Part shown: positions 54,060 to 64,000 of the stretch, piece by piece
How positions within the stretch are numbered: position 1 is the first letter of the stretch
Layout: the number at the start of each line of letters is the position of its first letter
NCBI GenBank assembly: GCA_039619475.1
Contig: CM077115.1
Span: 63,432,864-63,496,863 of the forward strand
Length of the DNA: 64,000 nucleotides
From: Icerya purchasi
Taxonomy: Eukaryota > Arthropoda > Insecta > Hemiptera > Monophlebidae
Reading direction: 5' to 3'
Made by a program: the position numbers and the translations under genes
The notes under the pieces: model-generated
What the model was told of the DNA's origin: nothing
Databases searched by the model: none
What the model saw: the letters and a program-made list of their open reading frames with translations, nothing else

Positions 54060-57000
54060 AAAAAAAAAAATGATCCTTTAAAAATTTGACTTTGACGTTT
54101 GCTTATTATTCTATGAAAAAACCGATATGCTTTTATTGCAATTGCGAATGTGCGAAAGATGTAAAATACTCACGAACTGAAAAAATCATTAGCTGCAGTC
54201 AGTATTTTTGTCAGCCTTAAAAGGGGAGACTATCACGTGTCACGTCGATGATCCGTTTATATCATTAATTTCAATAAATTGTATTAAATCGTGTTTATTT
54301 TCGGTTTTCATTTATTCTACTCTTTTTTAAAGCGATATGATGTATTGCTTTTTTCTTGTTTTTATTTCCAAGAAAAGTCCATTTAACCGTACGATTTTCT
54401 CTCATATGTCTAGATAAAACAGTGTTACCTAGGGTACACGAAGGTGGAAAAGTTGGAACCTTGTATAGCTGGAAGGGAGGGGCTCCGCTAACCAAAGGAC
54501 ATCCGATAGTCAAAGTCAATCGTCACCTCTAGGCTTCGGAAGAAGGTATTTATTTTCGTTAGTGCTGAGTTGTGAGAAAAACTCTCACACGCGAGTGCTG
54601 CAGTTTCAATTTTTTCAGTGCCTGTAAAACTTTTTCATGGGCATGGGGGGTATTATTTTCCATGTAATTTTGAGTGCTGAATCGATTGATACGGGTGCCA
54701 CAGTCGTGCGAGTACATGCAGGTGACAGTGAAAAATTGGTGTAAGAGTTCGGTTTTTCGATGTTTTTCTGTGATTTCGGACGCTGAACCGATTGCATTTT
54801 ATTAGGATTTTTAGGATTTTGTTAAATTAACGCGATAAAATAAAAATCAGAAGTGGTGTAATAAGTTGATTATTTTAAAGTTAAAAAATTAATATTGTAT
54901 ACGGATTGACATATTTCAATAAAGATTCTTCGAAGAAAAAGCTGAACAAAAGTCAGATCGTTACAGTGCACCGAGTTCTACACGATAAAAACCAAACGAT
55001 GTGACTATATATGTATATCGTTCTTCGATTGTTGGAGAATAGAGTAGCGAATTTCTCAAGATATTAGATAACTCTTTTCAAGCGCATTAAAGTATTAATG
55101 TGAACGGGAGATAATAAAATTTATATTAATATATGTAAATAAATATTATTTTAATTTTGTTGTATTTTACGACAAATTTATGTAAATAAATATTATTTTA
55201 GGTTTGTCGTTTCTTAAGTCAATTTATTTTTGAAGAATAGAGGAATATTTCACGAGTCGGCCGTATTCATTATTCTCATACGACGGATCCAAACATAGAG
55301 ACTATTGCGTTGCTAAGTATACCTACCGGTATTGAAAAAATTAACCAAAAATGGTCTTCAGAGCTGTAATTTTTGGAAGTTGAAGTGTAATTGTTAAAAA
55401 GTAAAAGAAGAGAATGACGAATGAACAGACAATTATTTTCAACCAGACTGTTCAAAAACTGGGTAGAGTTTACACAGAAATCCCATGTGAGAGAAAATCT
55501 CACGCGCGAGTACTCCTGCTATGCCTAGCGAGTACTGGCGGGTTAGAATAGCTTGAACATCATGGCGTATTCGTTTATTATAGAAAGATAATGAACCTGT
55601 TAGAATGTTTTTACAATATATTCTTTAGTGCTACAATTAGAATTAATAATTTTAGAACCAATTGAGGAAACATTGTTGTTCACAATCAGTTATTTTACTT
55701 GAAATTTATTATTCACACTTGCTTTTCATTATTTTAAATTACGTATGAAACCATTTTTTACATACTTGGTTTTACTCAGGAATATCCCCAAAAAAAAAGT
55801 ATTCTCAGTAAAAATATAAAAAAAATCTCTGCCCTCTCAAGATGAAATCATCCCTGCGTGAAATAAAACCAACTAAACACGCATGTAAAGCATACAGAGC
55901 ACAGTTACGTAATTAATGATAGTATATATATATACTTCTTTTCAAATAATGATTTTAATTTATTTAAATATGAACGGGGGGATATAGTTTACACAGAGAA
56001 TATTTATCGATGCTTTGCAGTTACTTTATTTATTTTCCATTAGCCAACTGCTGAAGACACATTAATTATATATGTAAAACATATAAATCTGAGGAACTAT
56101 AAAAAAATGTGCGAGCATCCACTTCAGAATTATTTATTTTTACATTATTTCATTGTTATTATTATTCGATTTCTCAGCAGGGAGGTATATTGAAGATGCT
56201 TTTTTAATCATGTTTTTTCATATTTATGAGAACTCAGAGGAGTGAAAATCAATTGTGGCGGTTTATTTCGATGTTATTCGATATTGTTCATCGCCGAGTA
56301 TTATTAGGTAAACCACGCTCTACTGAATTCAGTGGACTAATATTTAATTGATTAAAAACGTACTTATTTAACAGAATGTGTGTTGCCCAAATAAATAGCA
56401 TAAATAGCAAAGAAGTTACATTTATGGCAGCAATCATACTACTTTTACTTTAAATAACCTTTGTAATTTGAATGTATATAGTTTTAATTATGCAGACTAT
56501 GTTGCAGAACTTACATTACTCATCTAGTTTTAAAAAAATTAGCTTAAAACGGAATTTACGAAATAGTAAATTAAAATAAAAACACGGCGAATTATATAAT
56601 ATTTCGATACATACAGACCAATCATGTTTTACGGGTACACGGTGCGTTTCACAACGAGATTAACTAATTCAATTTTTACATTTCTTCAAAGTCCGATGAA
56701 CCAGTGGAAGTGGTTTTTGGAAGTACGATTTAAACGAATAGAAAATCAAGCGGAGTGATATCAAAATACATCATTCGCTGCGGAAAAAACAGCAGAACAT
56801 CAGAGCTTCATAAAGAAACCGAATCTGCGCTCGAGAAAGCCATGGACTGAAGAAAGAAAGGGAAGATATCGATAGTGAGTGCGGTAATATTATTGGAAAC
56901 AGTAGAAAGCGAAGAAACGTAACAGTTGAAATATTGTTGTCCAAAGTTGACCAATATAAATAACGTGTATACATATACCGCGTTCATTATGGGACAAATG

Positions 57001-58510
57001 CTGTATCAACAGAACGATGGAATGACCGTAGGTAGTTCGAAAAGTATTAATTTACGGTATACTAATAGCACTGTTAGGATCAGTATGGCATTTGAAATCC
57101 ATTGTACAAGAATTTAAATGTAATTTTGTACAACTGTTGATAAAAGTCGTAATAGGGGACAAAACGGATCATGAAGAGTTGTAAAGTAGAAATTTGTTTT
57201 GATAAGTTCTTGTAATTAGTTTTGAATCGTAAGGTAAATTGACTGATATTGATTACGAGCGCAGCACGTAATTATAAGATCGGCCAGACTTCTCCATATT
57301 TTCGATTGGAAAACCGATGATTAATGAACCAGCAGGTTTTTCAATTTTGCCAGACACACCTCAAGCATATGAACTATTGCAAAGCAGTATTTGAAATCCA
57401 TAAAACGTATCTTAGACTCACCGAAGACTGAATATCTTTATAATCGGATAAAAACTCAACTATCGCGGAAAATAAGAAAAAATAGGAAGTTAAAATTTTA
57501 TTCTATCATCGGTTGTAAATGTGTTAGCGTGAAAGGATACGAAAAAAGGCTCGGCTACATCAATTGTGCTTAAGATAAATGGACTTTTGAACAATGACGT
57601 CGAATGCTGGTGTCTCAAAAGGCACATGTGGTGGTGCCCCGATTAAAGAAAAAAAATGGGCTCAATTTAGTCGCTACCACATGTTAATAGAGGGACAATC
57701 GAATGAATTATTTTATTTGTCCGTTTTGCATTCTAGATAATAAGCTCGGTAAAATCTAACGATTAGTGATAGTTAGCTGGCGAAAAAAGGTAAAGATAAT
57801 AGAACGCTTTTCCCGACGGGACAGATGAAATTCATAAATACAAAGAATGTGAACGGAGATGTTAATTGTGGTTTCGAACAGTCCAAACAACTAAAAGAAA
57901 ACCGCAGAAAAGGGACGAATCGTTTCGGTTGGTTAAATTTTACGTCCGGCAACGAAGAATCAACGACCAGTTAAAATACTCGAAAGGTGGCTTGTTATTT
58001 TCACACGGATTGCGCGGCCGTGTACGTACTGTTCTATTTAAGTTGCCGCTTTCGCTATACTGGAATATGCATAATTTCCACTGCCGTCCCAACGGAATAT
58101 TCCGCTAATAACATTATTTACCCTATTTCGGTGAATGTTTTAACGTGGCTAAAAACTCAGTTCAAGTATGTTTCCGGCTACTCTTTATTTACAGATGCAC
58201 ATTAATTTAGAAACGGTTTGTTGACATCGGTGTATCGATTCTGTAGCAATATCACGATATTATAGAGAATACGCGATACCGTTAATGTAAATAGTGCGCA
58301 TCATAGTAGTGCGAATAATTTCGAAATACTAGGTTATAATAAATGAACACAAAAGTCGACTATACTTCGTGAAGAATAAAATGATTTACAACAAAAAGTG
58401 ATGACACGGTTTCTACAAATATGCATGTATCTGAAATTAATCTCAAGCGCATAATTCTAATGAGATACATAAACAAAAAATTATCAATAACAAACTTCAA
58501 ATTTTGTTCA
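54060..58510. other. Unassigned AT-rich DNA
   Basis: 4.4 kb without a supported gene. There is a 22-bp direct repeat TATGTAAATAAATATTATTT(TA) at 55131 and 55179. Two related hairpin motifs, GTGAGAAAAACTCTCACACG (54572) and GTGAGAGAAAATCTCACGCG (55486), also occur. A 74-residue minus-strand ORF at 54295-54519 is unrecognised. Confidence 0.45.
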
Positions 58511-58515
58511 TGAAT

Positions 58516-58517
<2 letters not shown>

Positions 58518-58549
<32 letters not shown>
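58518..58549 (-). other. Poly(A) tail of the Jockey-like element
   Basis: Thirty-two T on the plus strand, uninterrupted, at the 3' end of the element. An unbroken tail of this length suggests little time for decay. Confidence 0.9.
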
Positions 58550-58552
<3 letters not shown>

Positions 58553-58771
58553 CGTCATACCAGCACAACTTACTGCAAACAACGGCGATATTGTAGGAAG
58601 AGGAACTAATAATAATAAAATCTAATGACTCCAGCGAGACATTAGGTTGTGAGAAGGGAAAGGGAGTAACACAATAAGATAAGAATGTTCAGAGGATCAA
58701 TTATAGGAATGAACGCGTGCCGTGATTAAGAATAAGTACATGTTATTATGCAAGTAACTTAAAGTGAGGAA

Positions 58772-61474
58772 TTAAGTGATCGGGATAGCATCCCGACACC
58801 ATTTCCTTCTAAGTCGCCTTGGAGGATTATCTGGAAGACTGTCCGTATGCATCCTACGGATGACAGGATTGCTGCTACACTCGAATTTGTCAAACAATCT
58901 TTTGTACTGTGCAATGTGTGCATCACTGACATATGGGACCCTGAGGTCATTATGTAACGTCAAATTGGACACGTAAGGTGGAGCAGACGTGATAGTGCGG
59001 AGTATCCTGGACTGCTGCTGTTGAATTCTTCGAAGGTTGCTTTTACAAGTACTTCCATACAATTCAATTCCATAGCGCCAAATGGGAGCGATTGCAGCAA
59101 GGTAAATGATTCGTTTGGTAGTTAAGTTGAGAGCAGACTTCCGTCCCAAAAGCGGATGTAGCGACTTCGCGCGAGCAGCAATGGCTCTTCTGATTTGTGC
59201 CACGTGTATTCGCCAAGTAAGTCTCCTGTCCAGGTACATGCCGAGATACCGTACCGAGTTGGTTTGGGGAATTTGAGCGTTGCCAATTTTCACCGCTGGA
59301 CAGCTAATTTTCCTGTTTGTAAACACGACGTGTTGACACTTGTTGGGGTTAAACATTATGCGCCAGCTCTGTGCCCATTCAGCCAGCTTGTCTAGGTGGT
59401 TTTGTACAGCAACGTTCGCGTACGTGACCACTGAGTTGGATGCAAGAATGGCGATATCATCAGCATACGTTGCTAGGATCGTCTGATTACTGATCGGTAT
59501 GTCTGCCGTGTAGATTGAATACAAAAGAGGTCCGATCAGACTACCCTGCGGAACTGACGATAGAATCATACCTACTTTTGAAAGACAACCATTGATATTT
59601 ACGACGAAAGTTCTGCTGTTCAAGTACGACTGAAGTAACGCGTATAAATCAGAAGTGAGAAACTGCCTCAATTTACAAAGTAATCCAGGATGCCACACTT
59701 TATCGAAGGCTTGTGCAACATCCAGGAAAACTGCAGAGCATACCTCCTTCCTCTCCAGAGTTGACGAAATCGCATCTACTAACCGATGACACTGTTGCAC
59801 TGTAGAATGTTTCCTGCGAAACCCGAATTGATGACTCGGTATAATACCGTGACTGGTTATAAGCGGCTGAATTCGATTTAGGATTAATCTCTCTAACACC
59901 TTGGATAAGGAGCAGAGCAAGCTGATAGGTCTATAAGAGGAAACGTCCATTTTCGGCTTACCCTGCTTGGGGATCATTACTATTACTGACTTCTTCCATG
60001 CTTCAGGGAAGTATCCAGTTCGTAATATTCCATTGAATATGTAACACAACAGGGTAGCTGCCTTCGGTGGGAGTCGTGAGATAATTTCGCCAGTGATGTT
60101 ATCTGCTCCAGGGCTTTTCCGTAGCGGTGCCTTGCGCAGACATTCGAATACCTTTTTCGGCGTAAACATTTTTGATCTTCCTAACGTGCAGGGAACCTTT
60201 GACATACGTTGCATCAGTTCTGAGCGCTCAATGCGCATATCTGGATGCGGTGTGAAAACTGAGCTGAGGTGTTCTGCAAATGCGTTTGCCTTATCCTTAT
60301 CGGTTTTGGCCCAACTGTTGTCTACTTTTATGTTGAATTGTTCCTTTTCGTACTGTAGCAATTTCTTCGTATTGTTCCACAAGGCTGCGGTATCAGTGTT
60401 CATTGCTAACAGATTCCTTTGAGTCGTTTCGTTCTTATACAGGCTGATTTTGGTTCTTAACGCATTTTGCAGAGTTGCATACTGTTTCTTTAACGATGGG
60501 TAGCGACTGCGCTGCCACTTCTTCCTGGCTGCCCTGGTTTTTTTAATTAACTGTCTAATCTCGACCGGAATGAATCTGACTCGCCGTTTATCCGAGGTAT
60601 AACTAGTCGAGTCATGGCAGGCGCGTACAATTAGATTGGTAAAATTTTTGACCGCTAGGTCTATGTCCTCTTTATTCTTTATTTTAATTCTTAAATTGAT
60701 ATTACTTTCGATTATGCTACAAAGGAGGTCCCAATTTGTGGACTTATTAACCAGTCCTTGTTGGGTGGGTATACACCTCGGGCGTACGTCTACGACGGCA
60801 ACAACTGGAATATGATCTGAAGAGAGGTCATTAACAGTACTACATTCTCTGCTGTATCTTTGTAATCCACGGATGATAAAAAAATCCAATATGTCTGGAA
60901 GTCTATTATCATGCGCAGGCCAGTACGTGGGCGTCATTGGTGAAAGGACGGCAAGTGAATTACTCCGTAGGCACCTATCAAGCTTCTTCCCAGCCCGATT
61001 AGTTAGCCTAGAACCCCACGCGAAGCTTTTCGCGTTATAGTCACCACCGCATATGAACTTATTTCCTAAGTTGTTAAAAAGACTGTTGAGCTCCACGTCT
61101 GGTATTGCGAATCCTCCGTGGCAGTAAATTGCCGCCACGGCGATTTCACCTGCGAATGTTCCTATGTTCACGGCAACGACCTGATAGGCATATGTGCTTC
61201 GGGAAAAATTTTCATATTGCTTATATCCACTTTTGACCAATATCATGGAACCACCGTGGGCCGTGCCATCAGGGTGGTGCGCAGTGTAGGCGTTATATCC
61301 GTTTAGCTTAAAGCTGTGACTTCTTACGAGATGCGTTTCCACGATCAGTACAACGTCAACAGTATTAAGCTGAAGAAAAATCTCTAATTCTCCTTTCTTT
61401 GGAGCAATGCCATTGGCGTTCCATAGCATAATCACTAGTGACTGACGAGAGATGTTATTTATTTCATTTATCAT
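58772..61474 (-). CDS. Jockey-like ORF2: endonuclease and reverse transcriptase
   Basis: This is 900 residues with a true ATG. The endonuclease is about residues 14-230: MLWNANGI (N19), ETHL (E46), GGDYNAK (D145, N147), LPDILDFF (D194, D197) and LSSDHIP (D220, H221). A basic linker covers 290-350. The reverse transcriptase is about 450-720: SPGADNITGEI, YRPISLL, FGFRRKHSTVQQC, AVFLDVAQAFDKVWH (D585), VPQGSLIGPLLYSIYTADIP and ATYADDIAIL (Y670, D672, D673). RYLGMYLDRRLTW and PIWRYGIELYGSTCKSN form the thumb, and a short arginine-rich end closes the protein. There is no RNase H domain, as is usual for Jockey. It would nick chromosomal DNA and copy its own RNA there. All catalytic residues visible to me are present. 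Its start overlaps the ORF1 stop by one base. Confidence 0.95.
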   Translation of the reverse strand: MINEINNISRQSLVIMLWNANGIAPKKGELEIFLQLNTVDVVLIVETHLVRSHSFKLNGYNAYTAHHPDGTAHGGSMILVKSGYKQYENFSRSTYAYQVVAVNIGTFAGEIAVAAIYCHGGFAIPDVELNSLFNNLGNKFICGGDYNAKSFAWGSRLTNRAGKKLDRCLRSNSLAVLSPMTPTYWPAHDNRLPDILDFFIIRGLQRYSRECSTVNDLSSDHIPVVAVVDVRPRCIPTQQGLVNKSTNWDLLCSIIESNINLRIKIKNKEDIDLAVKNFTNLIVRACHDSTSYTSDKRRVRFIPVEIRQLIKKTRAARKKWQRSRYPSLKKQYATLQNALRTKISLYKNETTQRNLLAMNTDTAALWNNTKKLLQYEKEQFNIKVDNSWAKTDKDKANAFAEHLSSVFTPHPDMRIERSELMQRMSKVPCTLGRSKMFTPKKVFECLRKAPLRKSPGADNITGEIISRLPPKAATLLCYIFNGILRTGYFPEAWKKSVIVMIPKQGKPKMDVSSYRPISLLCSLSKVLERLILNRIQPLITSHGIIPSHQFGFRRKHSTVQQCHRLVDAISSTLERKEVCSAVFLDVAQAFDKVWHPGLLCKLRQFLTSDLYALLQSYLNSRTFVVNINGCLSKVGMILSSVPQGSLIGPLLYSIYTADIPISNQTILATYADDIAILASNSVVTYANVAVQNHLDKLAEWAQSWRIMFNPNKCQHVVFTNRKISCPAVKIGNAQIPQTNSVRYLGMYLDRRLTWRIHVAQIRRAIAARAKSLHPLLGRKSALNLTTKRIIYLAAIAPIWRYGIELYGSTCKSNLRRIQQQQSRILRTITSAPPYVSNLTLHNDLRVPYVSDAHIAQYKRLFDKFECSSNPVIRRMHTDSLPDNPPRRLRRKWCRDAIPIT

Positions 61475-61476
61475 TA
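61472..61476 (-). promoter_or_regulatory. TAATG stop/start overlap between ORF1 and ORF2
   Basis: On the minus strand TAA (61476-61474) ends ORF1 and ATG (61474-61472) opens ORF2, sharing one A. Such overlaps support translation of the second ORF by termination and re-initiation, as reported for other non-LTR elements. The mechanism is inferred here. Confidence 0.85.
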
Positions 61477-62928
61477 GGATAGTAGTTTTTCAATAACCTT
61501 AGTTAGTAAGGAGATTAATGGATTAATTACGCTTTTAAATTCGTTCAAAAATGCAGATAGCATTGAGGACATATCAGCATTGTTTCTGTTGCTGTTATTA
61601 CTGGCAGTGGTAATACCATCGTCGGTGTAGCAATTTTTACTGTTACTCAGATGTCCTCTGCTGGATACATTATTTAGATCTAAATCTACGCGTTTAGCTT
61701 TAACAACATTGGCATAAGTCCTATTATTATTTACTACACTAGAACAATTGTAATCCCCACTTGCGGCATTGTAGGTATTTATTTGAGTGCTAGCGTAAGT
61801 TGATCGTAAATTCTTATAAAATGTAGTCTGCTGCTTGTACACCGAACATCCCCTGTAGCTCGCCGGATGATTTCCGTCACATAGCGCACAGATTGCTGGC
61901 ACATCGACGCCTTTAGTACATGTTTTAGTGTCGTGCTTGCCTGCACATTTTACACAACGAGGAGGAAGGTTACAGTAATTGGCCGTGTGACCAAACAGCT
62001 GACAGCGTCTACATTGTTTCAGCCTCGAGTCTTTTCTCGGTTCTTCCACCGCCACTACTGTATTCAATAAGCGCGTGATGTTGAAAATTTCGCCATTCTT
62101 TGGAGCAGGTATTAAGTCAACAAAAAACATTGGCAAGGGTTGCTTAGTTTTTCCTTTGAGAATATTAGTGATCCGAGCTACCACAAAACCTCTTGCCTCC
62201 AGCTCTGCTTTTAGTTCAGCTAGGTCAGTAGAACAGTGCAGGTTTCTTAACACTACCCTGAACAGTTTATCCTCCTCTAGGGAGTAAGTATAATATAAAT
62301 AATTGCTATCTTTCATAGCCCTTATAAGGGTACGATAACTTAGTGGGTTAGAAGGTTTTATTGTCACTCCCGACAGCGTGGATTTAAGTGAAAATTCTAT
62401 ATCAGGTATCTTTAGTAGGAATTCTCTGAAGTTGGTGATATTTTGCACGTTTTTTACCATAATGGGTGGCGGTGGCCTGGCTCTCTTGTTGGAGTTAACC
62501 TCGTTAGACGCAGGCTCCGGGTTATTAGGATTAATATTAGTGACTTCCATTTCAGCGTCATTGTTATTACTACTGCTATTACCGTTATTGTTATTACTAC
62601 TATTATTATTGATATCATCACTGTTTTCATTATCCAGAAATTGGAAAATATTACGTTTAGTGTTTACTGGTTTAGCGTTATAAGAAGCGACAGATTTTAC
62701 ACTCTTAGCTACATGCTTAGGAGTTAGCCAATTTTCATCGCTTTCACTGGTAGTTGAATAGGACAATTGTCTTTTTATGGAATAGCTACCGGTAGCAGTT
62801 TTCCACAACTGTACCGGGGTAACCGGTCGGGGTGGGTTTTTTGTTTTCATCGTTTTTACCGTTGACGTTGACGGTAACGTTAGCCGAGGTGGCTGCAAAC
62901 AGCCGCTCAGAGGCTTATCGCGCGGCAT
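61474..62928 (-). CDS. Jockey-like ORF1: gag-like zinc-knuckle protein
   Basis: This is 484 residues with an ATG at 62928. The N-terminus is Pro/Ser/Thr-rich. An Asn/Ser run (about 102-124) is encoded by AAT/AAC repeats. A PRE_C2HC-like region (about 215-300, LFRVVLRNLHCSTDLAELKA) precedes three CCHC knuckles: C306-C309-H314-C319, C325-C328-H332-C337 and C347-C350-H354-C361. The C-terminal 120 residues are Asn/Ser-rich with a hydrophobic end (MLSAFLNEFKSVINPLISLL). This is the standard layout of Jockey ORF1 proteins, which bind the element RNA and carry it to the nucleus. The TAA stop overlaps the ORF2 ATG. Confidence 0.93.
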   Translation of the reverse strand: MPRDKPLSGCLQPPRLTLPSTSTVKTMKTKNPPRPVTPVQLWKTATGSYSIKRQLSYSTTSESDENWLTPKHVAKSVKSVASYNAKPVNTKRNIFQFLDNENSDDINNNSSNNNNGNSSSNNNDAEMEVTNINPNNPEPASNEVNSNKRARPPPPIMVKNVQNITNFREFLLKIPDIEFSLKSTLSGVTIKPSNPLSYRTLIRAMKDSNYLYYTYSLEEDKLFRVVLRNLHCSTDLAELKAELEARGFVVARITNILKGKTKQPLPMFFVDLIPAPKNGEIFNITRLLNTVVAVEEPRKDSRLKQCRRCQLFGHTANYCNLPPRCVKCAGKHDTKTCTKGVDVPAICALCDGNHPASYRGCSVYKQQTTFYKNLRSTYASTQINTYNAASGDYNCSSVVNNNRTYANVVKAKRVDLDLNNVSSRGHLSNSKNCYTDDGITTASNNSNRNNADMSSMLSAFLNEFKSVINPLISLLTKVIEKLLS

Positions 62929-63198
62929 TGTTCCGCGCGACAGTGCCCCGAGTACTGCAACTTAATTGAGGAGCGCACTGAGTGTAGTACTTTGACGTCG
63001 AACCTGGGATGTTTATAAGTTCTTTAACTGGCTGCACTGTCGAGCAATTCGGACAGCGTGCCTTGGTAGCGGCGCAGTTACGCGGCGACGGTTACACGAT
63101 CGGTTGTAAAGCGCGATGATAAGATAAGACAAACAATTAAGAACGGACTCACCGAGACAAACAGCATCAGCGGAGCGGCATTCACAAGTTTGCTTATC

Positions 63199-63236
63199 AG
63201 CACGAACGCGATAGAACACAACAATTCAATACTGAT
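63199..63236 (-). promoter_or_regulatory. Candidate Jockey internal promoter (Inr plus DPE-like)
   Basis: Minus-strand TCAGTA at 63235-63230 resembles an initiator, with +1 at A63233. GTTCGTGC falls at about +27 to +34, the place where Jockey, F, Doc and I elements have a downstream element ending in CGTG. This would give a 305-nt 5' UTR. It is a consensus match only. Confidence 0.4.
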
Positions 63237-63239
63237 AAC

Positions 63240-64000
63240 GGGCTACTTATTTAAAATACTATTTAAGACACAAACCTTTACACCAGCTAGTTACCCCCTG
63301 GGCACGCAAAATCCCGAAAGACCATCAATACTATGTGATATGAAGTTTAAAGTAACCGAAAAAAATACCTTAAAAATTCTTCACTAGTAACCCCTTAAAA
63401 GTGAAATTCAAAATATGTAAAAAAAAAGTTAAAAACTCTTATGTTGACATTAACAATTAGTCAAGTATATTATTTCCACATCAAAAAAAAAAAAAAAAAA
63501 AAAAATTTAGTTCATTTCACGCTTTTCCTTATTTAATATCTGACCATATTAACAAATAACAGACCGCCAGTATTCCGTAATTCAGAACATATATTGAATT
63601 TGGCTTTTGTACACATTTGTCATACAATTATTCTTTTTCTTTAATATTTAGCATGTTCATTTTTGACGGTAAGTTCTTTGAAACTTTTTTTTATTACTTA
63701 CAGCTTTATACGTACGTGAACATATCGTCCATTGTATAAGTACTTTTTAAATTCTGTTCTTAAAATAAAACAAATTTATCATAATGCAGTATAAAGTGCA
63801 TCCTTTCTTTTATTATGATTTAATAAAATTATCAAATTCGGAAGTTGCGGTACCATAATATTTCGATTCCTTAACGAAGCTTCTTGGGTTTCAAAAGGAG
63901 CAATAATAATTCAAAAACTTTTAAGCTATTTACAAATGTACACGTTGACGGAAATGATGGATAAAAAATATGTACAATATCACAAATTTTGATTTTTTTT
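63240..64000. other. Unassigned AT-rich DNA with poly-A run
   Basis: An A23 run at 63483-63505 is the only strong simple repeat. 63865-63925 (CCTTAACGAAGCTTCTTGGG, then TTTCAAAAGGAGC) resembles 7432-7480 and may be another copy of that short repeat. No gene recognised. Confidence 0.45.

Larger units (their letters stand above)
58518..63233 (-). mobile_element. Apparently intact Jockey-like LINE, ~4.7 kb
   Basis: The element has a 5' UTR (to about 63233), ORF1 (62928-61474), ORF2 (61474-58772), a ~220-nt 3' UTR and a 32-nt poly(A) read on the minus strand (58549-58518). Both ORFs are free of stops and frameshifts, unlike every other coding element in the window. Its GC content is higher than its surroundings. 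No target duplication was found next to the poly(A) or the proposed 5' end, so the exact 5' border is uncertain by a few tens of bases. Confidence 0.9.

Noticed and set aside
54295..54519. Minus-strand ORF with a Cys and His pattern as a zinc finger
   Set aside because: Only single Cys and His residues are present, without finger spacing.
60093..60422. 109-residue plus-strand ORF over the Jockey ORF2
   Set aside because: It is an antisense shadow of a well-supported coding frame.

Overview
The window looks like arthropod, most likely insect, nuclear DNA. It is AT-rich and microsatellite-bearing, and I recognise no intact host protein-coding gene. Nearly every ORF with recognisable homology belongs to a transposable element: non-LTR retrotransposons of several kinds (Jockey-like, I-like with RNase H, RTE-like, CR1/L2-like), a Penelope-like fragment, three mariner copies, pogo/Tigger-like derivatives, tRNA-derived SINEs and MITEs. 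Species and order cannot be fixed from the sequence. All clade names rest on motifs read by eye, without a phylogeny.

Layout. 0-13 kb holds decayed LINE pieces: an inverted/forward pair at 0.65-1.3 kb, an I-like RT at 6.3-7.4 kb with a possible RNase H continuation at 11.75-12.7 kb, a Penelope-like RT at 7.76-8.1 kb, a Jockey RT at 8.35-9.55 kb and a hammerhead-like motif at 10.19 kb. It also has two copies of an unnamed ~290-bp repeat. 13.6-19.7 kb is one LINE carrying two insertions: a 3' LINE scrap and a complete mariner (17008-18315). 19.7-26.9 kb is a pile of mostly minus-strand I-like LINE remains, one split by another LINE. 27-35.8 kb is mostly unassigned, with a CpG-richer stretch near 27.5-29 kb, a small palindrome, a TA-flanked pogo-like MITE and an RTE-type tail.

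35.8-41.2 kb holds a ~2.9-kb element with very long inverted arms and subterminal repeats, a deleted pogo/Tigger-like element, a third mariner, and two copies of a MITE, one hit by a SINE. 42.9-49.5 kb carries RTE and Jockey remains, an almost complete but broken RTE-like LINE (45.5-48.96 kb), and a SINE with a clean 10-bp target duplication. A second copy of the first mariner family lies at 49755-51054 on the opposite strand. 51-58.5 kb is largely featureless apart from an I-like LINE 3' end.

58.5-63.2 kb contains the one element that appears intact: a minus-strand Jockey-like retrotransposon. It has a gag-like ORF1 (three CCHC knuckles), an ORF2 with endonuclease and reverse transcriptase, a TAATG stop/start overlap between them, and a 32-nt poly(A) tail. 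It is the best candidate for a recently active element. The most unusual structure is the long-armed element at 35802-38683, whose interior keeps a cysteine-rich protein fragment I cannot assign to a named family.
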